A DNA stretch of 64,000 bases from Ulvibacterium sp965228935 (lineage in GTDB: Bacteria > Bacteroidota > Bacteroidia > Flavobacteriales > Flavobacteriaceae): the NCBI RefSeq assembly GCF_965228935.1, contig NZ_OZ245846.1, positions 4,340,001-4,404,000 of the forward strand, written 5' to 3'. The translations under genes and the position numbers were made by a program. The first letter of the stretch is position 1. Each line of letters begins with the position of its first letter. Positions 43,636-52,890 of this stretch are shown piece after piece. The notes below the pieces were generated by a model, which was not told the origin of the DNA, made no database searches, and worked only from the letters and a program-made list of their open reading frames with translations.

Positions 43636-45280
43636 TATTCATCAATTCTTGCTTTCATAAGCGTTGGGAAATGGGTAACTTATGGTATGCAAGGCAGAAA
43701 GAACTACACCGAAAAACTGTTCCTCAGCTTCAGGCTGTCGGACCGTGTTCCCAAGGACAACCTTTACAGAAGGCTCCGCGAAACGCTCGACCTGAGCTTT
43801 CTTTACCGGGACACAGAGGAACTATATGGCAGGACGGGCAACCCGTCAATCGACCCAGTGGTCTTCTTCAAGCTTTTGATCACGGGATACCTGGAGAACA
43901 TAACCTCCGACCGAAAACTGGTGGAACACTGCGGTATGCGAATGGACGTGCTCTACTTCCTGGGCTATGACCTGGACGAAGAGCTGCCATGGCACTCGAC
44001 GATCAGCAGGACAAGACAGCTTTACCCGGAATCCCTTTTCGAGAAACTCTTCAACAAGGTATTTGCCCTTTGCGTCGACAGCGGGATGGTGTCCGGCCGC
44101 ACCCAGGCCGTGGACTCGGCCCCGATAAAGGCAAACGCATCCATGGAAAGCGTGGTGCCGAAAATGCCTGCCAGCCCCATGGACGACCACTTGAAAAAAG
44201 TGTCGGAAGAAAACGGGGCAACCGGGCAAAAACAAGCGAAGACCGCTTCTCCCGCACATATCTCCGCCCCCGAACACGAGCTGAAGCGTGTGGAGAAACA
44301 CCACCGGAACCTGAGGGAGGGTCCGGTGCAACTGATGGGCGCATCCCACAAAAAGGCACGCTTGCTGAGCAACAAGACACACTACAACCCCCATGACCCG
44401 GATGCCCGCATATCGGTAAAACCGGGCAAGGCCAGAAAGCTGAACTACCTTTGTAGTATGTCGGTCGATACGGCGAAAGGTGTCATCTCCCATATTCAGG
44501 CGGACTTTGCCGACGGCAGGGACAGCCAATACCTGAAGGGTATCGGCTTAAAGGTCCAGGACCGTTTAGGACAGAACGAGCTTGTAATGACGGACCTGTT
44601 GGCGGACACAGGGTATTCCAACGGCTCCAACTACGATTTTCTTGAACAAAGGAAGCTTACCGGATGGATACCCGTCTTCGGGAAATTTAAACCCGGGATA
44701 GAGGGTTTCCCCTACGACAGGGAAAGGGACGAGTACCGTTGCCCGACGGACAGGCCGCTGCCCTTCAAGGGGCTCAGTACCAACAAGTACGGCACTGTGC
44801 TGAAAAACTACTGGGCGGCACCAAGGGACTGCAGGGCCTGCCACATGAAACCCCAATGTGCGCCAAAAACGAGGAGCAAAAAAATCGCCAGAACAATCTA
44901 TGACGAACAATACCTGAGGGCCTACGCCCGACAACACAGCGAAAGGGGCCGGCAAATGAAAAGACTCAGGCAAAGTACAGTGGAACCGGTGTTCGGCAGC
45001 CTGACCCAGTTCTATGGCTTGAGAAAAATAGGTGTACTGGGCAAGGCGGGTGCACATAAGGTCATGTTGATGGCAGCAATTGCCTTCAACCTGAAAAAGT
45101 ACCTCAAGAAAGGGGGAGGGAAACCCTTCATAAGTATTTTAAAGGTCATTATGGATGCCCTACAAGGCTTGCTGACCGATTTTCACTGGTCGATCCAATC
45201 GAGACCGATCCTCATAAAGGCATAATGAAAACTACCCTCTTGAGCCTAATTCTTGTTCAAAGACTACTTATGCAACAGCC
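43617..45280 (+). mobile_element. IS1182-family insertion sequence (complete, 1664 bp)
   Basis: The left end reads GGTTGTTGCACAACTCTGAT and the right end, reversed, GGCTGTTGCATAAGTAGTCT, giving imperfect terminal inverted repeats. It carries one transposase gene. It is bordered by ACGGCCGT at 43609-43616 and at 45281-45288, an 8-base target duplication. Outside these lie AAA and TTT, so the uninterrupted target was the perfect palindrome AAAACGGCCGTTTT. The base composition of the transposase gene is clearly more GC-rich than its neighbours, a sign of foreign origin. A truncated relative lies at 52432-52593. Confidence 0.92.
43687..45225 (+). CDS. IS1182 family transposase
   Basis: A 512-residue DDE transposase. 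The N-terminal DUF772-like domain includes MQGRKNYTEKLFLSFRLSDR, DTEELYGRTGNPSIDPVVFF, KLLITGYLENITSDRKLVEH and LPWHSTISRTRQLYPESLFE. The catalytic core begins SGRTQAVDSAPIKANASM (first Asp), continues in GLKVQDRLGQNELVMTDLLA with DTGYSNGSNYDFLE (second Asp), and ends with ERGRQMKRLRQSTVEPVFGS (Glu). A Cys-rich insert (DCRACHMKPQCAPKTRSKK) is usual for the family. The reading frame is whole, so the element may be active. Confidence 0.95.
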   Translation: MQGRKNYTEKLFLSFRLSDRVPKDNLYRRLRETLDLSFLYRDTEELYGRTGNPSIDPVVFFKLLITGYLENITSDRKLVEHCGMRMDVLYFLGYDLDEELPWHSTISRTRQLYPESLFEKLFNKVFALCVDSGMVSGRTQAVDSAPIKANASMESVVPKMPASPMDDHLKKVSEENGATGQKQAKTASPAHISAPEHELKRVEKHHRNLREGPVQLMGASHKKARLLSNKTHYNPHDPDARISVKPGKARKLNYLCSMSVDTAKGVISHIQADFADGRDSQYLKGIGLKVQDRLGQNELVMTDLLADTGYSNGSNYDFLEQRKLTGWIPVFGKFKPGIEGFPYDRERDEYRCPTDRPLPFKGLSTNKYGTVLKNYWAAPRDCRACHMKPQCAPKTRSKKIARTIYDEQYLRAYARQHSERGRQMKRLRQSTVEPVFGSLTQFYGLRKIGVLGKAGAHKVMLMAAIAFNLKKYLKKGGGKPFISILKVIMDALQGLLTDFHWSIQSRPILIKA

Positions 45281-45309
45281 ACGGCCGTTTTATAGGACGT
45301 GCCTTTTTA

Positions 45310-46452
45310 TCATTTCGCCAAGCGAAAGCCAAGTGTGGACAATCTCATCGATGGGTCACGACCATTTCTGTCCCTGACCCTGATACTGGTCGCACGATTC
45401 CCAAAAGTCCCGCCACGCAGGACCTTGGATTCGAATACCTTGCCAATCTCATCGCAAGGATACGGTATTTTGGCATTGCTGCACCATTCCCAGATATTTC
45501 CGCTCATGTCATAGATTCCCAGTTCATTGGGCTTGAGCATTCCAACGGGATGTGGTCTTCCACCCGAATTGTCTGCATACCAGGCAACTTCGCCCACATC
45601 ATCGCTGCCGGCATAAAGATACCCCTCCGATTTAGAGCCTCCCCTTGCCGCGAATTCCCATTCTTCCTCCGACGGGAGACGAAGAGATTCACCATATTTG
45701 TCGTTCACTTTTTCAATGAATTCCTGGATATCGTACCAAGAAACCTGATCTACTGGGCAATCTTCGCAGTCCTTCGACTTGCTTGGATTTTCACCCATGA
45801 TTTCCATCCAATCCTTCTGCGTAACCTCGTATTTTCCGATGTGAAAATCATTGACGGTCACAGGATGCGGGCATTCATCGGCAATCCTCAGTTCCATAGG
45901 ACCGCCGTCATCAACATGGTCATCCCCTCCCATCATGAAGTTGCCCCCTTCCACAAGGACCATTTCAAACCCCGATTTCCGACCATCGGACAATATTTTC
46001 TTATTTATAAGATCCTCTTTTACCGGTTTGATGATTTCCACGATTTCGATTTCATTGACCAGTGTGGAATCCGGAGAAAGAAAATCCGGATATTGTTTCC
46101 TTTTACTCAAGGAAGGGGGAACGATCAGTTTCCGTATTTCCCCTGTTTGCATTCCCCTTACCCCTTGGTCGACCCCTTCGACGGCCTGATTTCCACCGAC
46201 AAGGAATTTTGGCAGGTTTTCCGACCCATCGGTCGTGTATAGTTCGGTCCCGTCCCTGTAGCCCATTCTTTCATGCACTATTACTTCATCTCCCTCTTTT
46301 ACCGTTTCCCCGGTTCCGGTTTTTAAGATCTCGTATTGGAGACCGGATTCAAGGGTAATATGGCCTTGATCGTTCTTTTCCTTATCGCGGCAACCGACAA
46401 TGAGGATAGAACAGATAGTTAAAACAAGAACGGTAGATATACCTTTTTTCAT
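45310..46452 (-). CDS. FKBP-type peptidyl-prolyl isomerase fused to SUMF1/FGE-like domain, lipoprotein
   Basis: A 380-residue lipoprotein with lipobox IVGC (Cys21). Residues about 35-145 are FKBP-like: SGLQYEILKTGTGETVKEGD, GVRGMQTGEIRKLIVPPSLS, LVNEIEIVEI. Residues about 165-380 form a formylglycine-generating-enzyme (SUMF1) domain: FEMVLVEGGNFMMGGDDHVD, HIGKYEVTQKDWMEIMGENP, VDQVSWYDIQEFIEKVN, LRLPSEEEWEFAARGG, VLRGGTFGNRATSIRVRDRN and GFRLAK. The Cys pair used by true sulfatase-activating FGE was not found, so the domain may bind or oxidise something else. The stop lies 21 bases inside the right border of the IS target duplication, so the IS just missed this gene. Confidence 0.9.
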   Translation of the reverse strand: MKKGISTVLVLTICSILIVGCRDKEKNDQGHITLESGLQYEILKTGTGETVKEGDEVIVHERMGYRDGTELYTTDGSENLPKFLVGGNQAVEGVDQGVRGMQTGEIRKLIVPPSLSKRKQYPDFLSPDSTLVNEIEIVEIIKPVKEDLINKKILSDGRKSGFEMVLVEGGNFMMGGDDHVDDGGPMELRIADECPHPVTVNDFHIGKYEVTQKDWMEIMGENPSKSKDCEDCPVDQVSWYDIQEFIEKVNDKYGESLRLPSEEEWEFAARGGSKSEGYLYAGSDDVGEVAWYADNSGGRPHPVGMLKPNELGIYDMSGNIWEWCSNAKIPYPCDEIGKVFESKVLRGGTFGNRATSIRVRDRNGRDPSMRLSTLGFRLAK

Positions 46453-46625
46453 AAGTACGATTTTTTGAATTTGGTCATTCTTGAATAAAGTTATCCATTT
46501 GACTCAAGAAACCCGTCCACTACATTATTCATTTCCCGGGAACTACTCCCGTATTCCAAAAGCGTTTGAATAGTCGGCCAATTCGGAAAACTATTGAAAC
46601 CAGTCATTCCGCTCGGCCCAAGTAG

Positions 46626-49004
46626 CTATTCTTCCTTCAAGGCTTCCACCGGATTCCTGTTGGCCGCACGGATGGCCTGACCAATTACGGTCATTATGGC
46701 AATGGCCATTGCAGCCAGTGCAGCCGAATAAAAGTACGCGGGGTGCAGCCGAACACTATAGGCAAAACCGGAGAGCCAGTTATTGGCCAATAGATAAACG
46801 ATCGGGAATGCGATGAGCATGGATACCAGCACTAATTTGACGAACTCCCCGGAGAGCATTGCGACGACCTGTACTGCACTTTGTCCAAGCACCTTTCGGA
46901 TACCCACCTCTTTTTGCCTCCGCTCAGCGGAGTAGACGGCCAGTCCAAAAATCCCGAGGCATGAGATCAATATCGCAAGGCCCGCAAAATATCGGGACAG
47001 TACCGCGACCCTTGTCTCGGAGGCGTATAGCTTTTGATAGTCCTGGTCCATGAACCTGAAATCGAACGGAAGATCTTGGTTGTATTCAGCGTAAAGGTCC
47101 CTGATGCGATCGATTGCGGCCCTTTCCATTCCGGGCCTGATCTTTACCAAAATATCGATACCGATGGGATAGCATTGTATGATAGTTGGCTTTATCGGCT
47201 CATAAAGGGATTCCAGATGGAAATCCTTGGCCACACCGATAATCTGTCGGTCCTGTCCCCAAAGCGTTATGGTTTTGCCTATGGGATCCCGAAGCCCCAT
47301 AGCTTCGATGGCCTTTTCATTGAAGATGACTTTGAGGGTGTCCGATTTGGACTCCCTGGAGAAGGCCCTTCCCTCGGCCATTTCGATTTCCAAAAGCTGT
47401 AACAGGTCATAGCTGCCCTCCAAATTCTTGAATTCGATACGTTCCTGAGGGTCTTTTCCTTCCCAATGAACCGACCCGGTACCGCCATGGAGTCCGAACA
47501 GATCGTGCCAAAAGCTTGAGACACCACTGACCTCGGGCATGTTCCGGACCTCGTCCATAAAGGGCCCGCAATTCTTTTCCAGATTTCCCTCCCGTTTAAA
47601 GACGATGATGTTCTCCCTGTCGTACCCCAGGTTCTTCGATTGGATAAGATCCGTCTGGCCATGAATAATCAAAACGGATACGATCAAAATTATCGAAATC
47701 GCGAACTGAAAGACCACCAATCCCTTCCGAACCCAAAGTTCGCCAGATGATGTTTTCAAAGTACCCTTCAAGACGGCCACGGGCCTGAAGCCGGAGAGAT
47801 GGATGGCGGGATAGCAACCTGCAATAAGACCCGTAAGCAACGTAATGGTCAAGGCGGGCCATAGGAACTCCAACACCGATGTAAGTCCCAATTGCTTTCC
47901 AGTAATGGAATTGAAGCCGGGAAGCATCAAAAGAACGAGCAGCAGGGCCAGCATCAACGAAAAAAGGGCGGTCAGGAGCGACTCGCCCAAGAACTGGAGC
48001 ATCAAGGTTCTGCGACCGGCCCCTATCGCCTTTTTTATCCCGATTTCCTTTATCCTGCGGGAGGCCCGCGCCACGGAGAGGTTCATAAAGTTGATACAGG
48101 CAATGAGCAGTACGAAGAGAGCCACCCCAGAGAACAGATATACATAATCGATCCGACCACCGACCAACTTACCGTTTTCATAATGCCCATGAAGGTACTT
48201 ATCGGAATAGTTTCGGAGGAACAGGGTGGAGTTCGAACCTTCGTGTTTGGTTGCGATAAAATCCGAAATCTTTTTATTGAACGCTTCCACATCGGCATCC
48301 TCCTTCAGGGTGAGATAGGTCCTCGGATTGCTATTGCCCCAATTTTCGAGGTTCTGTACCTCCAAGTTTATGTGAAAGTACAGCTCATAGGGAAACAGGA
48401 CATCAAATTTTTCGGTGGTGTTTCGGGGAAGTTTTTCAAAGACCCCGTTGATATGGTATGAACCGCTATAGTCCTCCCACTCCCATTCTATGGTCTTTCC
48501 AAGAACGTTTTCAGTTTCCGGAAAGAGTTTATCGGCAAGCTCATCGGAGATAACAATACCATACCTATCGGAAAGAACCTCCTCCCTGTTCCCCTGCAAC
48601 AAATTCCAGGAAAACATCTTAAAATAGGCTTCCCCCACAAATTGGGCATCTGCCTTGAGCTTTTTGTCACCGCGTTCGATGATTCCCTGCCCGGTATGCC
48701 AGAAGGGCGGAACCACGGCCACCGCATGTTCCACTTCGGGCATTTCCTCCTTTAGGGCCTGGGCCAACAGTGCCGGGTTGCCCTCATTTGTTCGAATTTC
48801 GTTTCCAACGGGATGGTTGCGCATCACTTGATACAACCGATCATCCATTTGATGGAATTTGTCCACACCGACTTCATCGTTGACCCATAGTAAGATCAGC
48901 AGTACGCAGGCCAGTCCTGTAGAAAGCCCGATGATGTTTATTAAAAAAGAGCCTTTGTATTTTTTGATGTTTCTGATGGCGAGCAGGAAGTTGTGTTTCA
49001 ACAT
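46626..49004 (-). CDS. FtsX/MacB-type ABC transporter permease (module A, minus strand)
   Basis: About 792 residues from the ATG at 49004 (an upstream TTG at 49010 is less likely). It has the duplicated orphan-permease plan: MacB_PCD periplasmic domain after TM1 (FLINIIGLSTGLACVLLILL), a TM triplet with FMNLSVARASRRIKEIGIKK, a second periplasmic domain, and a final FtsX part with AERRQKEVGIRKVLGQSAVQ and the closing RAANRNPVEALKEE. No ABC ATPase is encoded next to it. It diverges from a PadR regulator. Its paralogue is the minus-strand permease at 59856-62264. The family exports peptides, lipoproteins or drugs in other bacteria; the cargo here is unknown. Confidence 0.9.
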   Translation of the reverse strand: MLKHNFLLAIRNIKKYKGSFLINIIGLSTGLACVLLILLWVNDEVGVDKFHQMDDRLYQVMRNHPVGNEIRTNEGNPALLAQALKEEMPEVEHAVAVVPPFWHTGQGIIERGDKKLKADAQFVGEAYFKMFSWNLLQGNREEVLSDRYGIVISDELADKLFPETENVLGKTIEWEWEDYSGSYHINGVFEKLPRNTTEKFDVLFPYELYFHINLEVQNLENWGNSNPRTYLTLKEDADVEAFNKKISDFIATKHEGSNSTLFLRNYSDKYLHGHYENGKLVGGRIDYVYLFSGVALFVLLIACINFMNLSVARASRRIKEIGIKKAIGAGRRTLMLQFLGESLLTALFSLMLALLLVLLMLPGFNSITGKQLGLTSVLEFLWPALTITLLTGLIAGCYPAIHLSGFRPVAVLKGTLKTSSGELWVRKGLVVFQFAISIILIVSVLIIHGQTDLIQSKNLGYDRENIIVFKREGNLEKNCGPFMDEVRNMPEVSGVSSFWHDLFGLHGGTGSVHWEGKDPQERIEFKNLEGSYDLLQLLEIEMAEGRAFSRESKSDTLKVIFNEKAIEAMGLRDPIGKTITLWGQDRQIIGVAKDFHLESLYEPIKPTIIQCYPIGIDILVKIRPGMERAAIDRIRDLYAEYNQDLPFDFRFMDQDYQKLYASETRVAVLSRYFAGLAILISCLGIFGLAVYSAERRQKEVGIRKVLGQSAVQVVAMLSGEFVKLVLVSMLIAFPIVYLLANNWLSGFAYSVRLHPAYFYSAALAAMAIAIMTVIGQAIRAANRNPVEALKEE

Positions 49005-49395
49005 GGTCAAAGTATTTGAACTATGGTACCCTCTGGTCGTATATATTGCAAAATCCTCAGATTCGCGATAACATAAGTAACGGCCTATCGTAAAGAGTCG
49101 GGAATATCAAAAAAGTTACACCTCAAAGGATAATTTGTGTATGTGCTATAAATCGAAGGTTTTAGAGAACTTGACGGTCTTTTTAATTTCGTTTTAGAAC
49201 CCTATCATTCACCGAAATGTTCCTCTGGTAAATATACATCAGGGTTATTTGGGGAATCAATTGCCATCGTGAAGGGCAAGCACGAACTTTTCCGTATTCC
49301 CGTTGCAAATTCATTCTTGCCCTTATAAATATATAAACTACAATTACGAATTAAATAAGTTTGATTATATTTACTGCAATTACGAATTAAATAAA
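49005..49395. other. Divergent promoter region between permease and PadR gene (module A)
   Basis: A 391-base non-coding span. The right end holds two direct copies of an 18-base motif described separately. The left half has no repeat or ORF that I could identify. It should hold the divergent promoters of module A. Confidence 0.5.
49341..49394 (+). promoter_or_regulatory. Direct repeats upstream of PadR (candidate operator)
   Basis: CAATTACGAATTAAATAA occurs at 49341-49358 and again at 49377-49394, a 36-base period ending one base before the PadR ATG. TATATTTA at 49366-49373 between them looks like a -7 box (TAnnTTTG with one mismatch). A related block lies upstream of the second PadR gene at 62722-62748. 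PadR proteins commonly repress their own gene, so this is a plausible operator. Confidence 0.55.
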
Positions 49396-49722
49396 ATGAA
49401 AAAGACAAAACTGGGTGAGTTCGAGGAGCTTGTACTGCTCGTAGTTGTAGTATTGCAGGACGACGCTTATGGCGTCCGTATCAAAAAGGAACTTGAACAC
49501 CGTTTGGGCGAAACACTCAGTGTCGGGTCGATACAATCGGCACTTAAGAGAATGGAACAGAAGGGTTTTTTGACCTCCGAGTTCGGGGAGGCGACCCAAA
49601 AAAGGGGCGGAAAGCGTAAAAGGATATATACCGCCAGTCGGCAGGCCCACAGGGTATTGACGGAGATAAGGGAAATTAGGGCAGGGCTTTGGTCATCGAT
49701 GCCTGAACTTTCAGGACTGTAG
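49396..49722 (+). CDS. PadR family transcriptional regulator (module A)
   Basis: A 108-residue winged-helix protein from the ATG at 49396: MKKTKLGEFEELVLLVVVVL, then QDDAYGVRIKKELEHRLGET and LSVGSIQSALKRMEQKGFLT, KRKRIYTASRQAHRVL. The upstream extension of the frame to 49303 is rejected because it lies in the repeat region and lacks similarity. PadR regulators of this short type respond to envelope or drug stress in other species. It is 6 bases before the prefix-domain permease, an arrangement known from acidobacterial duplicated orphan permeases. Confidence 0.93.
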   Translation: MKKTKLGEFEELVLLVVVVLQDDAYGVRIKKELEHRLGETLSVGSIQSALKRMEQKGFLTSEFGEATQKRGGKRKRIYTASRQAHRVLTEIREIRAGLWSSMPELSGL

Positions 49723-49728
49723 GCTGCC

Positions 49729-52404
49729 ATGGAACCATCGAAAGACATTGGACCGCCCAAATATATCCTCAGGTTTTTGCGCTTTTTTGTCAAGCACGAC
49801 TATCTCGAGGAGATAGAGGGCGATATGGAGGAATTATTTCGGGAGAATATCAAGACTTGTTCCAAAGCAAAGGCCCGAAGGCATTATTTCTGGGAAACCC
49901 TAAAATTGCTTCGACCGATAATCATAAAGCGAATTAAAATGAACTTAGTTCCGAACCACTATGGCATGTTCAGGAACCATGTGAAAGTTTCGTTAAGGGG
50001 CCTAAGAAAGAATACCCTTTTTTCAGGAATCAACATTTTGGGCCTGACCATCAGCATGGCCGTAGGCATATTGATGATCTTGCTTTTGTCCGAGATTAGT
50101 TCCTTCGACGATTTTCATGATAAAAAGGACAATATTTATCGTGTCACATCTTCCAGAAACATGTTCGGTAGGGAGCGTAAGCTGGCGACTGCCTCTATCT
50201 TCATCGCGAACGAATTGGATGAAAAAGCTTCGGGAGTGGAAGAAATCGCCATCGTACGCGACGGACTGACCGCAAATATAAAAACGGCTGAAGGTGGAAT
50301 CGATTTAAAGGGATTCTATTCCTCGCCCTCCTTTTTCGATGTCTTTTCATTTCGGCTTAAAGAAGGAAATCCTCGAACTGCATTGACAGGTCCGAATAGT
50401 ATCGTATTGACGGAGTCGGCTTTGCGAAGAATTTTTGGCCAAGGGAACCCAATGGGAAGAACGGTGAGCATGTTGACCGGCCCTGATCTGAACGATACCA
50501 TCAATGGTACCGTAACCGGCATTATGGAGGATCCCCCTTTAAATTCGCATATGCGTTTCGAGATGTTGGTTTCATTGAACACCCTGAAAAGTGGCCCTGC
50601 CCCGCCTTCGCGCAGAGCATCGGATTTTTGGACCGATCCACAAAATATTTCCTTGAACTATGTTTATCTCGTACTGGGCGAGGCCGTAAAAAAAGAACAA
50701 GTTGAAAAAGTCCTTGCGAACGTCATGGAAGGTATCAATTCCACGACCGAAGACCCGATAACCCATATGCTACAGCCCCTCGATTCCTTCGTTACGGGCG
50801 AAAGCAGTCTCCTTGAAAACCTGCCTGGGCCATCTTTTCCCCAGAACAGGATTTTTCTCATGGCACTACTGACCTTTATCGTGCTTTTATCGGCCTGTTT
50901 CAACTATACCAATCTATCATTGGCCAGGGCGTTGCGCCGCTCCAAGGAAATCGGTATCAGAAAGGTCATCGGTGCATCCCGTCTTCAGGTATTCGGTCAG
51001 TTTGTCGTCGAGGCGGTGTTATTGGCCTTGATTGCCCTAATCCTGGGACTGGGCCTTTTCTTCTTGATCAAACCGGAATTTCTGGCTTTGCCCAATCCGG
51101 CGGCCAGGGGTTATCGAATGTTTTCGTTGGATATGGAATATATCCACCTGCTTTACTTTGTGGCATTTGCCATTGTTACAGGCTGTATCGCAGGTTTCCT
51201 GCCCGCCGCTATCCTATCGAAGCTCAATGCCAATATCATTTTCAAGGATGCGGGCAAGATCAAGGTATTCTCCGGAACCGACCTTAGGAGGGTTCTAATG
51301 GTGTTTCAGTTTATCCTTTCCATAGGCCTCATCATGTGCGCGGTACTTGTCCATAAGCAATATAGGTTTGCCGTGGATTATGACTTGGGGTATGATACCG
51401 AACAAATCGTGAACGTCAATATAAAGGGGGACTATATCGATTTGCTCGAATCCGAATATGGAAAAATTCCGGAAGTGGAAAGAATATCAAAATCCTCCAT
51501 GGTATTGGGCACCGGTGGAGCGACCATGGGATTGGCCGAATCTGTGGACAGAAATAGTTCCATACGATTTTTGGTCAATGAAATCGACAAGAATTATCTG
51601 GACATGCACAAGTTTGAGATACTGGCAGGCACTGGATTCCCTGACGATTTAAGGGAGGGCGAAGACCGGGAACATATCATCGTAAACGAAGAATTCCTAA
51701 AGGGTCTTGACCTTGGCCCTCCCCAAGAGGCCATTGGCAAGAACATCTGGTACAACGGCGACCGATTAGGGATTTTAGGCGTGGTAAAGAACTTCGTGAA
51801 CATGTCCCTCACCATGGATCTGGAAAAGGCCTTTGCATTCGTTCGGCCCACCGCCTCCGAAAGATACGCGATATTGGGAGTAAAACTCAATGGCAAGGAC
51901 TTGACGGCTTCCATGGAAAAATTGAAAAACGGGTATCTGAAGTTTGACCCTATCCATCCTTTCGAAGCTTCGTTCTACGATTCAAAAATTGAGGAGACCT
52001 ATCAGCAGCATAAAGCGACCTATACCATAATTTCCTTTTTGGCCATACTTGCAATTTCAATATCGACACTTGGTTTGATGGGTATGGCCGTTTTTACCGT
52101 GGAAAGCCGCAAAAAGGAAATAGGTATTCGAAAAGTCTTGGGCGCTAGTATCGGAAATTTGACTTTGTTGTTGTCCCGTGGTTATTTTAATGTTATTTTA
52201 TTAGCGGGATTGATTGCAATTCCCATTTCGTTATATGTGGTGGATAGATTTGTGCTGAATGAATTCCTCTATAGAACAACAATAGGAGCAGCGGAAGTAC
52301 TCTCAGGTTTTCTCATCGTTTTTGTAATAAGTGCACTTACCGTTGGCAGGCAAATCATAATAGCTACAATTAGGAACCCTGCGGATACGCTGAGAACGGA
52401 ATAA
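49729..52404 (+). CDS. Prefix-domain FtsX-type permease (module A, plus strand)
   Basis: An 891-residue permease. The N-terminal 70 residues are a cytoplasmic prefix domain (PPKYILRFLRFFVKHDYLEE, IEGDMEELFRENIK). Then follow TM1 (FSGINILGLTISMAVGILMI), a MacB_PCD-like periplasmic domain, TM2-4 with NLSLARALRRSKEIGIRKVI, a second periplasmic domain, and the last three TM helices with ESRKKEIGIRKVLGASIGNL. The ending AGFLPAAILS and DTLRTE resemble its paralogues. No ATPase gene is nearby, so it may borrow one or act as a receptor-like or mechanical coupling protein. It follows PadR in one transcript. Confidence 0.92.
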   Translation: MEPSKDIGPPKYILRFLRFFVKHDYLEEIEGDMEELFRENIKTCSKAKARRHYFWETLKLLRPIIIKRIKMNLVPNHYGMFRNHVKVSLRGLRKNTLFSGINILGLTISMAVGILMILLLSEISSFDDFHDKKDNIYRVTSSRNMFGRERKLATASIFIANELDEKASGVEEIAIVRDGLTANIKTAEGGIDLKGFYSSPSFFDVFSFRLKEGNPRTALTGPNSIVLTESALRRIFGQGNPMGRTVSMLTGPDLNDTINGTVTGIMEDPPLNSHMRFEMLVSLNTLKSGPAPPSRRASDFWTDPQNISLNYVYLVLGEAVKKEQVEKVLANVMEGINSTTEDPITHMLQPLDSFVTGESSLLENLPGPSFPQNRIFLMALLTFIVLLSACFNYTNLSLARALRRSKEIGIRKVIGASRLQVFGQFVVEAVLLALIALILGLGLFFLIKPEFLALPNPAARGYRMFSLDMEYIHLLYFVAFAIVTGCIAGFLPAAILSKLNANIIFKDAGKIKVFSGTDLRRVLMVFQFILSIGLIMCAVLVHKQYRFAVDYDLGYDTEQIVNVNIKGDYIDLLESEYGKIPEVERISKSSMVLGTGGATMGLAESVDRNSSIRFLVNEIDKNYLDMHKFEILAGTGFPDDLREGEDREHIIVNEEFLKGLDLGPPQEAIGKNIWYNGDRLGILGVVKNFVNMSLTMDLEKAFAFVRPTASERYAILGVKLNGKDLTASMEKLKNGYLKFDPIHPFEASFYDSKIEETYQQHKATYTIISFLAILAISISTLGLMGMAVFTVESRKKEIGIRKVLGASIGNLTLLLSRGYFNVILLAGLIAIPISLYVVDRFVLNEFLYRTTIGAAEVLSGFLIVFVISALTVGRQIIIATIRNPADTLRTE

Positions 52405-52431
52405 GATTCCAAAGTTTTAGAAAACTAACGT

Positions 52432-52593
52432 GGCTGTTGCACAACTCTGATTTACATCGATTCTTGTTTTCATAAACCTTGGGAAATCGGTAACTTAAGT
52501 TATGCAAGGCAGAAAGAACTACACCGAAAAACTGTTCCTGAGCTTCCAGCTGTCGGACAGGATTCCGAAGGACAACCTTTACAGAAGGCTCCG
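52432..52593 (+). mobile_element. IS1182-family remnant (left end only)
   Basis: Starts GGCTGTTGCACAACTCTGAT and continues parallel to the first 160 bases of the intact IS, including the leader and the transposase start MQGRKNYTEKLFLSFQLSDR. Similarity stops abruptly after AGAAGGCTCCG at 52593. The sequence differs in several places from the intact copy, so it came from a different insertion event. The right end is lost, probably by a deletion that fused it to another gene fragment. Confidence 0.85.
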
Positions 52594-52748
52594 TAGCCTG
52601 GAACGGGACAAAAATTATAGTGGCCATCCTACTCCTACCGGTGTTGTTTTTCATCCAGGTATTCTTCCTTTGGAAAATATGGAAAGGAAGAATAGGTAAG
52701 ATCAAGAAGCAAATCGATGTTTTGAAATCTTGTGGTGATAATGGGTGA
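52594..52748 (+). pseudogene. 3' fragment of a small membrane protein fused to the IS remnant
   Basis: In the frame ending at TGA 52746-52748 one reads WNGTKIIVAILLLPVLFFIQ, then VFFLWKIWKGRIGKIKKQID and VLKSCGDNG. This is a single transmembrane helix followed by a basic segment. There is no start codon of its own; the frame enters from the IS remnant. It is likely the tail of a host gene whose front was removed with the IS. No family was recognised. Confidence 0.5.
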
Positions 52749-52890
52749 AGACTTATGTAATTAATAAAGTTCCTTAAAACCAGCGTTTTTCAAATAGGTT
52801 GTACCCATTGATGCCGATATGCAAGATTTGCAACGGAAGGGAAAATGGCAGTTCTAAGGATTGATAAATACTCTCAAGCGGTTATCCAGC

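Noticed and set aside
43846..44529. 227-codon minus-strand frame inside the transposase gene
   Set aside because: Shadow of the GC-rich transposase coding sequence; composition alone explains its length.
45253..46242. 329-codon plus-strand frame opposite the FKBP-SUMF1 gene
   Set aside because: Antisense shadow; it begins inside the IS end and shows no domain, while the minus-strand gene has clear motifs.
46500..46600. CCCGGGAACTACTCCCG as a regulatory palindrome in the spacer before the FKBP-SUMF1 gene
   Set aside because: Only short imperfect symmetry and no second occurrence.
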